Of a stretch of DNA of 64,000 nt, positions 7,911-16,783 are shown one piece after another (within the stretch, counting starts at the first letter, position 1; the number at the start of each line of letters is the position of its first letter). The DNA comes from a bacterium. Lineage in GTDB: Bacteria; Auribacterota; Auribacteria; Auribacterales; Auribacteraceae. Where the stretch lies: positions 68,754 through 132,753 of the forward strand of contig JACKPL010000008.1 of NCBI GenBank assembly GCA_024233545.1. The letters run 5' to 3'. A program made the translations under genes and the position numbers. Under the pieces are notes generated by a model. It had not been told where the DNA came from. It did not search any database and saw only the letters and a list, made by a program, of their open reading frames with translations.

Positions 7911-9173
7911 TTGGCTAGTGTAACGGTTGAGTCTATTGGGCCTTGTAAAAAACGGTTGAATATTGAAGTTCCTGTAGAATATGTCAAACAGGAAATAGAA
8001 AAAATTTATGCTGAAATAGCCCGTACGGCAAAAATACCCGGTTTTCGCCCCGGAAAAGTACCGCGCAAAATTCTTGAATCACGGTATAAAAACGATGTGT
8101 ATACCGAAACCCAAAAACGAGTTGTATCGCACTTTTACGAATCATCCCTTAAAGAAAAAAAACTTATTCCTGTCCGGATGCCCAGCATTGAGCCGATTAA
8201 GTTCGATCCTGATCAGCCGCTGGCTTTTACCGCTGAATTGGAAGTCGCTCCCATAATTGAACTAAAAAATTATGAAGGTATCAAAGTTAAAGTAAACAAA
8301 ATTTCTCTGGCTGATGATGAGGTCAATTCATATCTTGACCGTATTCGGGAACAACAAGCGGTGCTTGAAGCGGTTTCCGGCCGGCCGGCGGCGTATGGCG
8401 ATTTTCTTGTGGTTGATTATACTATCACTGATCTAAAGGGCAAACTGATCGAAGAAGGCAAAGAAAAGCTCATGTTTATGCAGAAAGGCGAATCGCCTAT
8501 AGGGCATGTCATTTCTGCTCTTGACGGCATGACAATCGATCAAGTAAAGAAAGTCGAGACAACATTGCCTGATAATTATCAGAAAAAAGAGTTTGCCAAC
8601 CAGAAAGCGGCGCTTGAAATCAAGCTTCTTGAAATTAAAGAAAAAGTTTTGCCGGAAGTTACTGATGATTTCGCAAAATCACTCGGCAAGTTCGAGACTA
8701 AAGCGGATTTGGTAGAAGAAATCAAAAAAGCATTGGCCGAACAGAAAAAAGTCGAGCAGAGGCGAGACGGTGCAAAACAAATTGAAGAATATTTAGCGGA
8801 TCAATACCGGTTCGATTTGCCGCAAACTGTCGTTGATGCTGAATATAATGCCCTGATTCGTAATGCTTCTCAAGCCGAAGACGATGCCAAAGAGCTCGAT
8901 GAAAAGCAGAAAAAAGAATTGAGAAAACAAGCAAGTGACCGTGTTACTGTGTCATACGTTCTTGCAGAAATTGCGGAAAAGGAAAAAATTTCGGTTACCG
9001 AAAAAGAACTCGATGCGCATATTCGAGTTACTGCGGCGCAGTTGTATGTTAAATATGAAAAATTTAAGGCGCATCTTGAAGAAACGGGAGGCATCTATCG
9101 TTTACAAGAGCGTATTATCGAAGATAAAGTACTCGATTTTCTCTACTCCAAGGCTCGTGTAGCAGAAAAATAA
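7911..9173 (+). CDS. tig: trigger factor, ribosome-associated chaperone and prolyl isomerase
   Basis: Binds the ribosome exit tunnel and shields nascent chains in the cytoplasm. The product has 420 residues, normal for the family. The N-terminal ribosome-binding domain carries the signature GFRPGKVPRKIL near residue 44. A central FKBP-type region (about 150-245) includes YGDFLVVDYTITD and GMTIDQVKKVETTLP. The rest is Lys/Glu-rich and helical, as in the chaperone arms. The start is TTG at 7911, set six bases after GGGAGG; the frame extends upstream only through the tRNA gene and cannot be coding there. It leads the tig-clpP-clpX group, a very common bacterial order linking folding and proteolysis. 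Confidence 0.93.
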   Translation: MASVTVESIGPCKKRLNIEVPVEYVKQEIEKIYAEIARTAKIPGFRPGKVPRKILESRYKNDVYTETQKRVVSHFYESSLKEKKLIPVRMPSIEPIKFDPDQPLAFTAELEVAPIIELKNYEGIKVKVNKISLADDEVNSYLDRIREQQAVLEAVSGRPAAYGDFLVVDYTITDLKGKLIEEGKEKLMFMQKGESPIGHVISALDGMTIDQVKKVETTLPDNYQKKEFANQKAALEIKLLEIKEKVLPEVTDDFAKSLGKFETKADLVEEIKKALAEQKKVEQRRDGAKQIEEYLADQYRFDLPQTVVDAEYNALIRNASQAEDDAKELDEKQKKELRKQASDRVTVSYVLAEIAEKEKISVTEKELDAHIRVTAAQLYVKYEKFKAHLEETGGIYRLQERIIEDKVLDFLYSKARVAEK

Positions 9174-9198
9174 GAACCATCAGAGGAGATATAGCAGA

Positions 9199-9801
9199 AT
9201 GGGTATTCCATTTCCAACTGTCATTGAACAAACAGGGCGGAATTTTAGTCAGTATGACCTCTATTCACGGTTATTAAAGGATCGAATCATTTTTATTGGC
9301 GATGCCATAACAGATGATATGGCAAATATTGTTGTTGCGGAATTATTGTTTCTTCAGATGGACGATCCGCAAAAAGATATCAACATATACATAAATTCGC
9401 CGGGCGGTTCTGTAACCGCGGGGCTTGCGATTTATGATACCCTTCAATTTGTGCAGTGTGAGGTAAATACCTATTGCCTTGGGCAAGCGGCAAGTATGGG
9501 GGCGTTGCTTTTGGCCGCAGGGAGCAAAGGAAAAAGGTTTGCCCTGCCGCATGCGCGCATTATGATCCATCAGCCTTGGGGCGGTGCGCGCGGTACTGCG
9601 TCAGACATTAGTATTCAGGCTCAGGAAATCCTCAGATTAAAAGAGGAACTCAATAAAATTTTAGCTCATCATACTGGAAAACCGCTTTCACAAGTAGAAA
9701 AAGATACTGACCGAGATTATTTCATGTCGGCAGAGGAAGCAAAAAAATACGGTTTAGTCGACGATGTTGTCGATATAACTGCCAAACTCAAAAAGAAGTA
9801 A
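9199..9801 (+). CDS. clpP: ATP-dependent Clp protease proteolytic subunit
   Basis: Serine peptidase that forms the double-heptamer barrel and degrades substrates unfolded by ClpX. The 200-residue product has the full catalytic triad: Ser99 in GQAASMGA, His124 in RIMIHQPWGG and Asp173 in DRDYFMSAEEA. The oxyanion-hole motif NSPGGSVTAG is present. It is preceded by a good ribosome binding site (GAGGAGA) and lies 25 bases after tig and 8 bases before clpX. The short N-terminus (MGIPFPTVIEQT) suggests little or no propeptide. Confidence 0.97.
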   Translation: MGIPFPTVIEQTGRNFSQYDLYSRLLKDRIIFIGDAITDDMANIVVAELLFLQMDDPQKDINIYINSPGGSVTAGLAIYDTLQFVQCEVNTYCLGQAASMGALLLAAGSKGKRFALPHARIMIHQPWGGARGTASDISIQAQEILRLKEELNKILAHHTGKPLSQVEKDTDRDYFMSAEEAKKYGLVDDVVDITAKLKKK

Positions 9802-9809
9802 GTATTTTA

Positions 9810-11078
9810 ATGACTAAACGTTCAGGGTCTCGTACTGTGTTGCACAGGTGCTCATTTTGCGGAAAAGCTCAGAATGAGGTAAAGAAATTAATCGCTGGGC
9901 CGGGTGTTTTTATCTGTAATGAATGCGTAGATTTATGCAAAGCAATCATTGATAAAGAACTCCACGAACCTGTTGCAAAGACCCGTCATGAATTCAAAAT
10001 TCTCAAGCCGGCAGAAATCAAAGAAAAGCTTGATGCCTATGTTATTGGGCAGGAAACAGCAAAAAAAATTATTTCTGTGGCTGTGCATAATCATTACAAG
10101 AGAATAACCGACAATGCGAATACTTCTGATGTAGAGATAGAAAAAAGCAATATTTTGCTTGTCGGCCCTACAGGATCGGGAAAAACTTTACTTGCAAGAA
10201 CACTGGCTAAAATTTTAGATGTTCCATTTTGTATTGCCGATGCAACGACTCTTACAGAAGCTGGTTATGTCGGGGAAGATGTTGAAAATATCTTGCTTCG
10301 GTTGCTTCAAGTCGCAAACTTTGATATTAAACGCGCTGAATTAGGAATCATTTACATTGACGAAATTGATAAAATTGCGCGGAGCACAGAAAACGTTTCC
10401 ATAACGCGCGATGTTTCGGGTGAAGGCGTACAGCAAGCATTACTTAAAATACTTGAAGGTACTATTGCCAATGTTCCTCCGCAAGGTGGGCGTAAGCATC
10501 CGCATCAGGAATATATTCAATTAAATACGGAAAAAATTCTTTTCATTTGCGGCGGTGCATTTAACGAATTGGATAGGATTATTCATAAACGCATAGGCCA
10601 TAAAGTGATTGGTTTTAAATCCAAGCAAGAAAATATTCGTGATACCCGCCAATCGCAAACGAAAGATATTCTTCGATTAGTAGAGCAGGAAGATTTATTA
10701 AAGTTTGGTATGATTCCTGAGTTTATCGGAAGGTTGCCGGTCATAACGACATTATCAGGGTTGACTAAAAAGGATATGATAAATATCTTGACAGAACCTA
10801 AAAATGCGCTCGTCAAACAATATAAAAAGCTGTTTAAAATCGAGGGTGTCGAACTGGAATTTACCGACGATGCAATTGAGGAATTGGCGGTAATGGCGAT
10901 GTCAAAAAATACCGGAGCCCGCGCTTTGCGTTCTATGATGGAGCAAATAATGCTCGATATCATGTATGAAATTCCATCCCGTAGCGACGTCAGTTGCGTA
11001 CAGATTAACAGAGCAGTTGTTCAGGGTAAAAAAACTCCGATAATCAAAAAAATAAATTCAGAAAAAAGAATTGCATAA
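9810..11078 (+). CDS. clpX: ClpX ATPase, unfoldase of the ClpXP protease
   Basis: AAA+ unfoldase that recognises tagged substrates and feeds them to ClpP. The product has 422 residues. An N-terminal four-Cys zinc finger (CSFCGKAQNEVKK, then FICNECVDLC) is followed by the AAA+ core with Walker A GPTGSGKT near residue 119, Walker B IIYIDEIDKIA, the pore loop EAGYVGEDVE and the RKH-type pore motif in GGRKHPHQEY. The ClpP-docking IGF loop reads IGFKSKQ. All functional motifs are intact. The spacing indicates co-transcription with clpP. Confidence 0.97.
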   Translation: MTKRSGSRTVLHRCSFCGKAQNEVKKLIAGPGVFICNECVDLCKAIIDKELHEPVAKTRHEFKILKPAEIKEKLDAYVIGQETAKKIISVAVHNHYKRITDNANTSDVEIEKSNILLVGPTGSGKTLLARTLAKILDVPFCIADATTLTEAGYVGEDVENILLRLLQVANFDIKRAELGIIYIDEIDKIARSTENVSITRDVSGEGVQQALLKILEGTIANVPPQGGRKHPHQEYIQLNTEKILFICGGAFNELDRIIHKRIGHKVIGFKSKQENIRDTRQSQTKDILRLVEQEDLLKFGMIPEFIGRLPVITTLSGLTKKDMINILTEPKNALVKQYKKLFKIEGVELEFTDDAIEELAVMAMSKNTGARALRSMMEQIMLDIMYEIPSRSDVSCVQINRAVVQGKKTPIIKKINSEKRIA

Positions 11079-11167
11079 AACTATTGCAGGAAAAGCGCAT
11101 CTAATATAGGATACTAGCTTGTGTTTGACCTAACGAATATGTCTGTTTAATCCAAGGAGAAGTAACA

Positions 11168-12310
11168 GTGAAAAAAGAATTTCTAATGGCTCCTGGTCCA
11201 ACGCCCGTTCCTCCCGATGTATTATTGGAAATGGCAAAACCCATTTTCCATCATCGAACAAAACGGTTTAGAGATATAGTGGCAGAAGCCAATCAAAATC
11301 TGAAAAGAGTCTTGTTGACCAGTAACCCTGTTCTAACCCTTACATCTTCAGGAACAGGCGCAATGGAAGCGTCTGTAGTAAACATGCTTTCTCCCGGCGA
11401 TAAAGTGATAACAATCAACGGCGGAAAATTTGGCGAGAGGTTTGGCCTTATTGCTAAAGCTTATGGTATTCAGGTACTTGAAATAATGGTTACTTGGGGT
11501 GAAGCAGTTGATTCATCGAAAGTGGAAGCTCTATTAAAAGCAAACTCCGACGTAAAGGCAGTTTTTGCGACTTTATGCGAAACCTCAACAGGAGTAAAAC
11601 ATGATATAAAAAGCCTTGCATCAGTTGTTGGAAAGACCAATGCAATTCTTGTTGTTGATGCAATAAGCGGATTAACCGCCGATGAATTAAAAACCGATGA
11701 TTGGGGAGTTGATATTGCAATAGCAGGTTCGCAGAAAGCATTGATGTTGCCTCCGGGACTGGCTTTTTTGAGTATTTCGGAAAAAGCCAAAGCGTTAATG
11801 GAAAAATCAACATGCCCAAAATTTTATTTTAACCTTAAAAAAGCCCTTAAGTCATACGAGGCTGATGATACCCCGTGGACACCGGCATTGACTTTAATAA
11901 TCGGGTTAAACAGCGTACTGAAAATGATACTTGATGAAGGGATGGATAATGTTCTAAAACGCCATGCTCGCCATGCTGAAGCGATTCGTGCAGGTGTGCA
12001 GGCATTGGGACTGAAATTGTATGCGCCGTCTGCTCCGTCGAATACGGTAACGTCTGTTAAAATTCCCGATTCAGTTGATGGGCTCGCTTTTGTGAAAAAA
12101 ATCCGCGATGAAAAAGGAGTTACTTTTGCCGGCGGGCAAGATGATGCGAAAGGGAAAATTTTTCGTGCGTCCTTACTGGGGTATGCTTGTGATTTTGATG
12201 TCGTTGTTGCAATGTCGGCTATTGAAATGGTTATGCATGAATTAGGGTATAAATTTGAAATAGGAACCGGAGTTAAAAAAGCGCAGCAATCTTTACTTGA
12301 GGTAAGGTAG
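11168..12310 (+). CDS. class-V aminotransferase (serine/alanine-glyoxylate type), likely serine pathway
   Basis: PLP enzyme of the alanine-glyoxylate / serine-pyruvate aminotransferase family, 380 residues. N-terminal MAPGPTPVPPDVL is the family signature; TSSGTGAMEASV contacts cofactor phosphate, DAISGLTADEL holds the cofactor-ring Asp, and Lys190 in GSQKALMLPPG should bind PLP. The start is GTG at 11168, eight bases after AAGGAGA. It ends one base before serA. That pairing suggests it transaminates 3-phosphohydroxypyruvate, doing the job of SerC, or acts on serine/glyoxylate; the substrate is inferred from context only. No serC or serB is visible in the window. Confidence 0.85.
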   Translation: MKKEFLMAPGPTPVPPDVLLEMAKPIFHHRTKRFRDIVAEANQNLKRVLLTSNPVLTLTSSGTGAMEASVVNMLSPGDKVITINGGKFGERFGLIAKAYGIQVLEIMVTWGEAVDSSKVEALLKANSDVKAVFATLCETSTGVKHDIKSLASVVGKTNAILVVDAISGLTADELKTDDWGVDIAIAGSQKALMLPPGLAFLSISEKAKALMEKSTCPKFYFNLKKALKSYEADDTPWTPALTLIIGLNSVLKMILDEGMDNVLKRHARHAEAIRAGVQALGLKLYAPSAPSNTVTSVKIPDSVDGLAFVKKIRDEKGVTFAGGQDDAKGKIFRASLLGYACDFDVVVAMSAIEMVMHELGYKFEIGTGVKKAQQSLLEVR

Positions 12311-12311
12311 A

Positions 12312-13895
12312 ATGAAGATATTGGTGAGCGATCCTTTATCGGAAACAGGAATGGCCTTTTTAAATTCTCAAAAGGGATTTGAAGTTGTTGTGAAAACGGG
12401 CTTGTCCGAAGAAGCTCTGTGTAAAGAGATACGCGGCTATGACGCTCTCCTTGTGCGAAGCGGAACAACCGTTACCGCAAAGGTCATAGAAGCGGCTGAT
12501 TCATTGCGTTTAATTGGGCGGGCAGGAGTTGGTGTGGATAATGTCGATGTCCAAGCCGCAACCAAACGCGGCATTATCGTTATGAATACTCCCGACGGCA
12601 ACACTATATCGACTGCTGAACATTCTTTTGCGATGTTGCTTGCGCTATCGAGAAATATTCCTCAAGCTGTTTCGTCAATGCGCAAAGGTGAGTGGGATAG
12701 AAAAAGTTTTAAGGGCGTTGAATTGCATGGAAAAATCCTCGGGGTTATTGGCATGGGGCGTATTGGCACTGAAGTAGCTAAGCGTGCTCGTGCTTTTAAT
12801 ATGGTGGTTTATGCCTATGACCCGTTTCTTTCGGAGGAAATGGCAAAAAAATTTGGAGTCGAGTTAGCTGGTAAAGAAAAAATTTTTAAAGAAGCTGATT
12901 TTATCACTGTCCACACTCCGTTGACGGATGATACGCGCGATTTGATCAATAATAAATCGATAACTCTTATGAAAAAGGGTGTCAGGATCATAAATTGTGC
13001 GCGGGGAGGGATTGTGAATGAAAACGATTTGCTTGCCGCATTGGAATCGGGAAAAATAGCGGGAGCCGCATTGGATGTTTTTGAAACAGAACCTCCGTCG
13101 AATCCAGCGCTGATTGCCCATCCGAAACTAATTGCGACACCCCATCTTGGCGCATCAACCACAGAAGCGCAGGAAAAAGTTGCAATTGACGTTGCAAAAC
13201 AAGTTGTCGATGCATTGCACCACGGAATTATCAATAATGCGGTGAATGCGCCTTCAGCGGACAGTGAATTGCTTAAAGTTTTAAAACCATATATTGTCTT
13301 ATCGGAAAAACTAGGAAAATTCCTCTCTGCAATTGCTTCCGGGCGGATGCAGAAAATCAATATTTTGTTTGGCGGCAAAGCGGCAAATCATGATGTATCG
13401 TTGCCATCTGCGGCTTTTGTTGAGGGGGTTTTGAAGAAAGCGTTTCCTGAGCAGGTCAACATTGTTAATGCAGTGCACCTTGCTACGGAACGCGGTATAC
13501 GTGTAGAACAAGCGAAATCCGATACTGTGCGCGATTATGCAGATTATATTAGCGCAAGTGTTGAAACGAACGAAGGAACGTTTAGTGTCAGCGGAACATT
13601 TTTTAGTAACCGCAATGAACCCCGCATAATTGATGTCAATGGGTACTATATAAATGCCCAGCCGTATGGAACATTGCTTTATGTGATCAATAAAGATTTA
13701 CCGGGGATAATTGGAGAAATGGGAGTTTTATTAGGAAAACATGGCATCAATATTGCCGATATGACAGTCGGCCGGCATCGGCCCGGCGATATTGCATTAA
13801 CTCTAATAAATCTTGACCAGCCTGTGTCTGACAATGTTCTGACTGAACTGAGGTCTCTCGAAAAAATTATTGAAGCAAAGCAAATTATATTGTAA
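12312..13895 (+). CDS. serA: D-3-phosphoglycerate dehydrogenase
   Basis: First enzyme of serine synthesis; oxidises 3-phosphoglycerate with NAD. At 527 residues it is the long form: catalytic and NAD domains (GVIGMGRIGTEVAKRA binds NAD), an intervening ASB domain (about 320-445) and a C-terminal ACT domain (YVINKDLPGIIGEMGVLLG) for feedback control by serine. Catalytic Arg lies in INCARGGIVNE, Glu in ALDVFETEPP and His in ATPHLGAST. The start is ATG at 12312, directly after the aminotransferase stop. Confidence 0.95.
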   Translation: MKILVSDPLSETGMAFLNSQKGFEVVVKTGLSEEALCKEIRGYDALLVRSGTTVTAKVIEAADSLRLIGRAGVGVDNVDVQAATKRGIIVMNTPDGNTISTAEHSFAMLLALSRNIPQAVSSMRKGEWDRKSFKGVELHGKILGVIGMGRIGTEVAKRARAFNMVVYAYDPFLSEEMAKKFGVELAGKEKIFKEADFITVHTPLTDDTRDLINNKSITLMKKGVRIINCARGGIVNENDLLAALESGKIAGAALDVFETEPPSNPALIAHPKLIATPHLGASTTEAQEKVAIDVAKQVVDALHHGIINNAVNAPSADSELLKVLKPYIVLSEKLGKFLSAIASGRMQKINILFGGKAANHDVSLPSAAFVEGVLKKAFPEQVNIVNAVHLATERGIRVEQAKSDTVRDYADYISASVETNEGTFSVSGTFFSNRNEPRIIDVNGYYINAQPYGTLLYVINKDLPGIIGEMGVLLGKHGINIADMTVGRHRPGDIALTLINLDQPVSDNVLTELRSLEKIIEAKQIIL

Positions 13896-13910
13896 CGCGG
13901 AGTGTGCGCA

Positions 13911-15191
13911 ATGCCAAATATTGTTATTGTCGGCGCCCTTTTCGGTGATGAGGGCAAAGGCAAAATAGTAGATATTCTTACCGAAAACGCTGATTATGTC
14001 GCTCGATTTCAAGGAGGGCATAACGCAGGTCATACTGTTGAAATTGGTTCCGAACAATTTATTCTCCATCTCATTCCTTCAGGTATTCTACGGGAAAATG
14101 CCGTTGCAGTAATAGGCAATGGCGTAGTAATAGACCCAGCCGCTTTACTCAAGGAAATAGAACTGTTAGAAAATCAAAAGATTAAAGTGGCAGGACGGTT
14201 GATTGTCAGTACTCATGCTCACGTCATTTTCCCTTACCACCAACTTTTGGACGAACTGCGGGAAGACAAAAAGGGTTCAAAAAAAATCGGTACCACAAAA
14301 AGAGGAATTGGACCGGCATACGCCGATAAAGTAGCACGTACCGGTATCCGGATGATCGACCTGATGAATAAGAGTATTTTTCGTGAAAAACTGCAACATA
14401 ATCTTGAAGAAAAAAATACTATTTTAAAAAGTGTGTATAATGTTTCTCCTTTATCGGTAGATAAACTTTTTAACGAATATTGCGAATATGCCGAACGCCT
14501 CAGTCAATATGTAAAAAATGTTCCGCTTATATTAAACGAAGCAATTTTAAAAGGGAAAAATGTTCTTTTTGAAGGTGCACAAGGAACAATGCTTGATGTG
14601 GATTTCGGCACATATCCTTATGTGACTTCTTCTAATCCGACAGCTGGCGGAGCATGCATCGGAACGGGGGTTGCGCCGTCATGTATCGATGAAGTTATCG
14701 GTGTTACAAAAGCATATTCCACTCGAGTCGGCGAAGGTCCGTTTCCCACAGAATTTTTCGGTGATTTTGCAGAATGGTTTCGTCAGGAAGCCAAAGAATA
14801 CGGAGCTACAACAGGAAGGCCGCGCCGGTGCGGCTGGTTTGATGCTGTCCTTATGCGCTATTCAGTTTTAATAAATCGGCTCGATTCGATTGCCATCACC
14901 AAACTTGATGTTTTAGATGGCCTGAAAACCATAAAGATATGCACAGCATACAAATATAAAGGAACAACAATCGAAGCGTTTCCCGGCGATGCAGAAGTTA
15001 TTACTCAGTGTGAACCGATATATGAAGAATTATCAGGATGGCAGACTCCCACTTCACATATTCGCTCGTATGAAGAATTGCCTAAAAAAGCAAAGGCATA
15101 TATTCAAAGACTCCTAGACTTAACGGGTGTCCGTTTGAAAATCTTATCTGTTGGCCCCAAAAGAGAAGAAACAATCATTTTAGATGCATAA
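13911..15191 (+). CDS. purA: adenylosuccinate synthetase
   Basis: GTP-dependent enzyme joining IMP and aspartate, the first committed step to AMP. The product has 426 residues. The family signatures are complete: FGDEGKGKIVD at the N-terminus, FQGGHNAGHTVE, GIGPAYADKVAR and FEGAQGTMLDVDFGTYPYVT. The start at ATG 13911 is chosen over GTG 13902 because GCGGAG lies at a workable distance only from the ATG. The gene follows serA by 15 bases; no direct pathway link exists, so this is a housekeeping operon. Confidence 0.97.
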   Translation: MPNIVIVGALFGDEGKGKIVDILTENADYVARFQGGHNAGHTVEIGSEQFILHLIPSGILRENAVAVIGNGVVIDPAALLKEIELLENQKIKVAGRLIVSTHAHVIFPYHQLLDELREDKKGSKKIGTTKRGIGPAYADKVARTGIRMIDLMNKSIFREKLQHNLEEKNTILKSVYNVSPLSVDKLFNEYCEYAERLSQYVKNVPLILNEAILKGKNVLFEGAQGTMLDVDFGTYPYVTSSNPTAGGACIGTGVAPSCIDEVIGVTKAYSTRVGEGPFPTEFFGDFAEWFRQEAKEYGATTGRPRRCGWFDAVLMRYSVLINRLDSIAITKLDVLDGLKTIKICTAYKYKGTTIEAFPGDAEVITQCEPIYEELSGWQTPTSHIRSYEELPKKAKAYIQRLLDLTGVRLKILSVGPKREETIILDA

Positions 15192-15199
15192 AGCGTTAC

Positions 15200-15934
15200 A
15201 TGAAAAAAGAAGGTTTTAAATCAAAAAAGCCAACCTGTAATATGCCTGTGCATATTGCTATAATTATGGATGGCAATGGGCGTTGGGCAAAACAGCGGGG
15301 ATATTCTCGTATTAAAGGGCATCAAGCTGGAGCCGAATCAATACGTGAAGTGTTGAAAACATGCGGAGAACTTGGTATTCGCTATCTTACATTATTTGCT
15401 TTTTCTACCGAGAATTGGGCGCGCCCTAAATTAGAAGTAAATCAACTTATGAAACTTCTCGAACGGTATCTGAAACAGCAAAGTAATGTATTTTATGAAA
15501 ACAACATACGTTTTAACGTTATTGGCGCTATAGAAGGTTTGCCGTATTCAGTTCAGGAGATAATTGAGAAAACCATCGATGGCACAAAGTCACATACCGG
15601 ATTAACACTTACTCTCGCATTAAATTATAGCGGCAGAAGCGAAATTGTTATGGCAGTTCGGGAATTGGCGAAGTCTGTACAATGCGGTGATTTACCCCCG
15701 TATTCAATTACAGAATCTGTTTTTTCTCAATTTTTGTATACTAAGGATATGCCTGATCCTGATTTATTGATACGTACGAGTGGTGAAATGAGAATAAGCA
15801 ATTTTTTGCTTTGGCAAATATCGTATTCAGAATTATCCATAACGCCGGTATTATGGCCGGATTTTCGAAAAGAGCATTTGCTTGAAGCGATAAAAGACTA
15901 TCAAAAACGTGAACGACGGTACGGAAAGGTGTAA
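15200..15934 (+). CDS. uppS: (di-trans,poly-cis) undecaprenyl diphosphate synthase
   Basis: Cis-prenyltransferase that extends farnesyl diphosphate to the C55 lipid carrier of peptidoglycan and polysaccharide synthesis. The product has 244 residues. IIMDGNGRWAKQRG holds the catalytic Asp, FAFSTENWARP and RTSGEMRISNFLLWQ are the other signature blocks, and the C-terminal Arg-rich tail (YQKRERRYGKV) is typical. It begins the uppS-cdsA-dxr-rseP-ispG-proS run. A strong ribosome binding site is not visible. Confidence 0.95.
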   Translation: MKKEGFKSKKPTCNMPVHIAIIMDGNGRWAKQRGYSRIKGHQAGAESIREVLKTCGELGIRYLTLFAFSTENWARPKLEVNQLMKLLERYLKQQSNVFYENNIRFNVIGAIEGLPYSVQEIIEKTIDGTKSHTGLTLTLALNYSGRSEIVMAVRELAKSVQCGDLPPYSITESVFSQFLYTKDMPDPDLLIRTSGEMRISNFLLWQISYSELSITPVLWPDFRKEHLLEAIKDYQKRERRYGKV

Positions 15935-15940
15935 CACAAA

Positions 15941-16783
15941 GTGTTTGTACATAGACTTTTAAGTTCATTCATTATCATTATCGGGTTGATTTCTGTCATT
16001 GTTTTTAGTAAAGGGCCATTGGCAATTATGGCATTTTTATTTACGAGCATACTTGTTTTGGGCGGTCTTTATGATTTTATGCAGATAACGAACAGAAGAG
16101 GGAGCAAATTGCTTAAAGCATGGGGATTGATTACCGGTTTTATTTTACATGCAGTTTTGTTTTATCGGTATTTCTATAATCAGACCGGCGAAGAAATAAT
16201 AACACTTGGTACGGTCTTTATTCTAATAACTATATTTCTTATACAACTTCTCTTTAAGCAAGACGTTCGATTTTCAATTCTTGGAATATGCACTACCGTA
16301 ACCGGTATATTATATGTCGTGTGGTTGTTTTCGTATCTGGTGAGAATTACGTATTTGGAAGAACCGAATGGCAGTTGGATTGTTGCAAATCTATTGCTGA
16401 TTGCTAAGAGCGGGGATATTTTTGCCTATGTTATCGGTAAACGATTTGGAAAACACAAATTAACAGAACGAATCAGTCCGGGAAAAACTATAGAAGGGTC
16501 TGTTGCGGGTATTTTAGGGTCGATCATTGTGGCATATATTGTTACACGCATTACACCTGTTCCTCAGAAAATGGTTGATGATGCAGTAATCCTTGGATTT
16601 ATAATCGGTTTATTTGCACAGTTTGGAGACCTTGGAGAGTCTATGCTTAAAAGAAACGCTCAAGTCAAAGATTCAGGATCATATATTCCCGGAATGGGGG
16701 GTGTGCTCGATTTGCTTGACAGTGTTCTTTTCAATGCGCCTTTAATGTACTATTACATTCGGTATTTTGTCGGGGCACTATGA
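15941..16783 (+). CDS. cdsA: phosphatidate cytidylyltransferase (CDP-diacylglycerol synthase)
   Basis: Integral membrane enzyme that activates phosphatidate with CTP for phospholipid synthesis. The 280-residue product is highly hydrophobic with about eight helices, and carries the family motif near the C-terminus: SMLKRNAQVKDSGSYIPGMG, GGVLDLLDS. The magnesium-binding region ISPGKTIEGSVAG is also present. The start is GTG at 15941. Its stop overlaps the dxr start by four bases. Confidence 0.93.
   Translation: MFVHRLLSSFIIIIGLISVIVFSKGPLAIMAFLFTSILVLGGLYDFMQITNRRGSKLLKAWGLITGFILHAVLFYRYFYNQTGEEIITLGTVFILITIFLIQLLFKQDVRFSILGICTTVTGILYVVWLFSYLVRITYLEEPNGSWIVANLLLIAKSGDIFAYVIGKRFGKHKLTERISPGKTIEGSVAGILGSIIVAYIVTRITPVPQKMVDDAVILGFIIGLFAQFGDLGESMLKRNAQVKDSGSYIPGMGGVLDLLDSVLFNAPLMYYYIRYFVGAL

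Noticed and set aside
11117..11150. TTGACC box upstream of the aminotransferase as a promoter
   Set aside because: The sequence 17 bases downstream (TAATCC) matches only two -10 positions.
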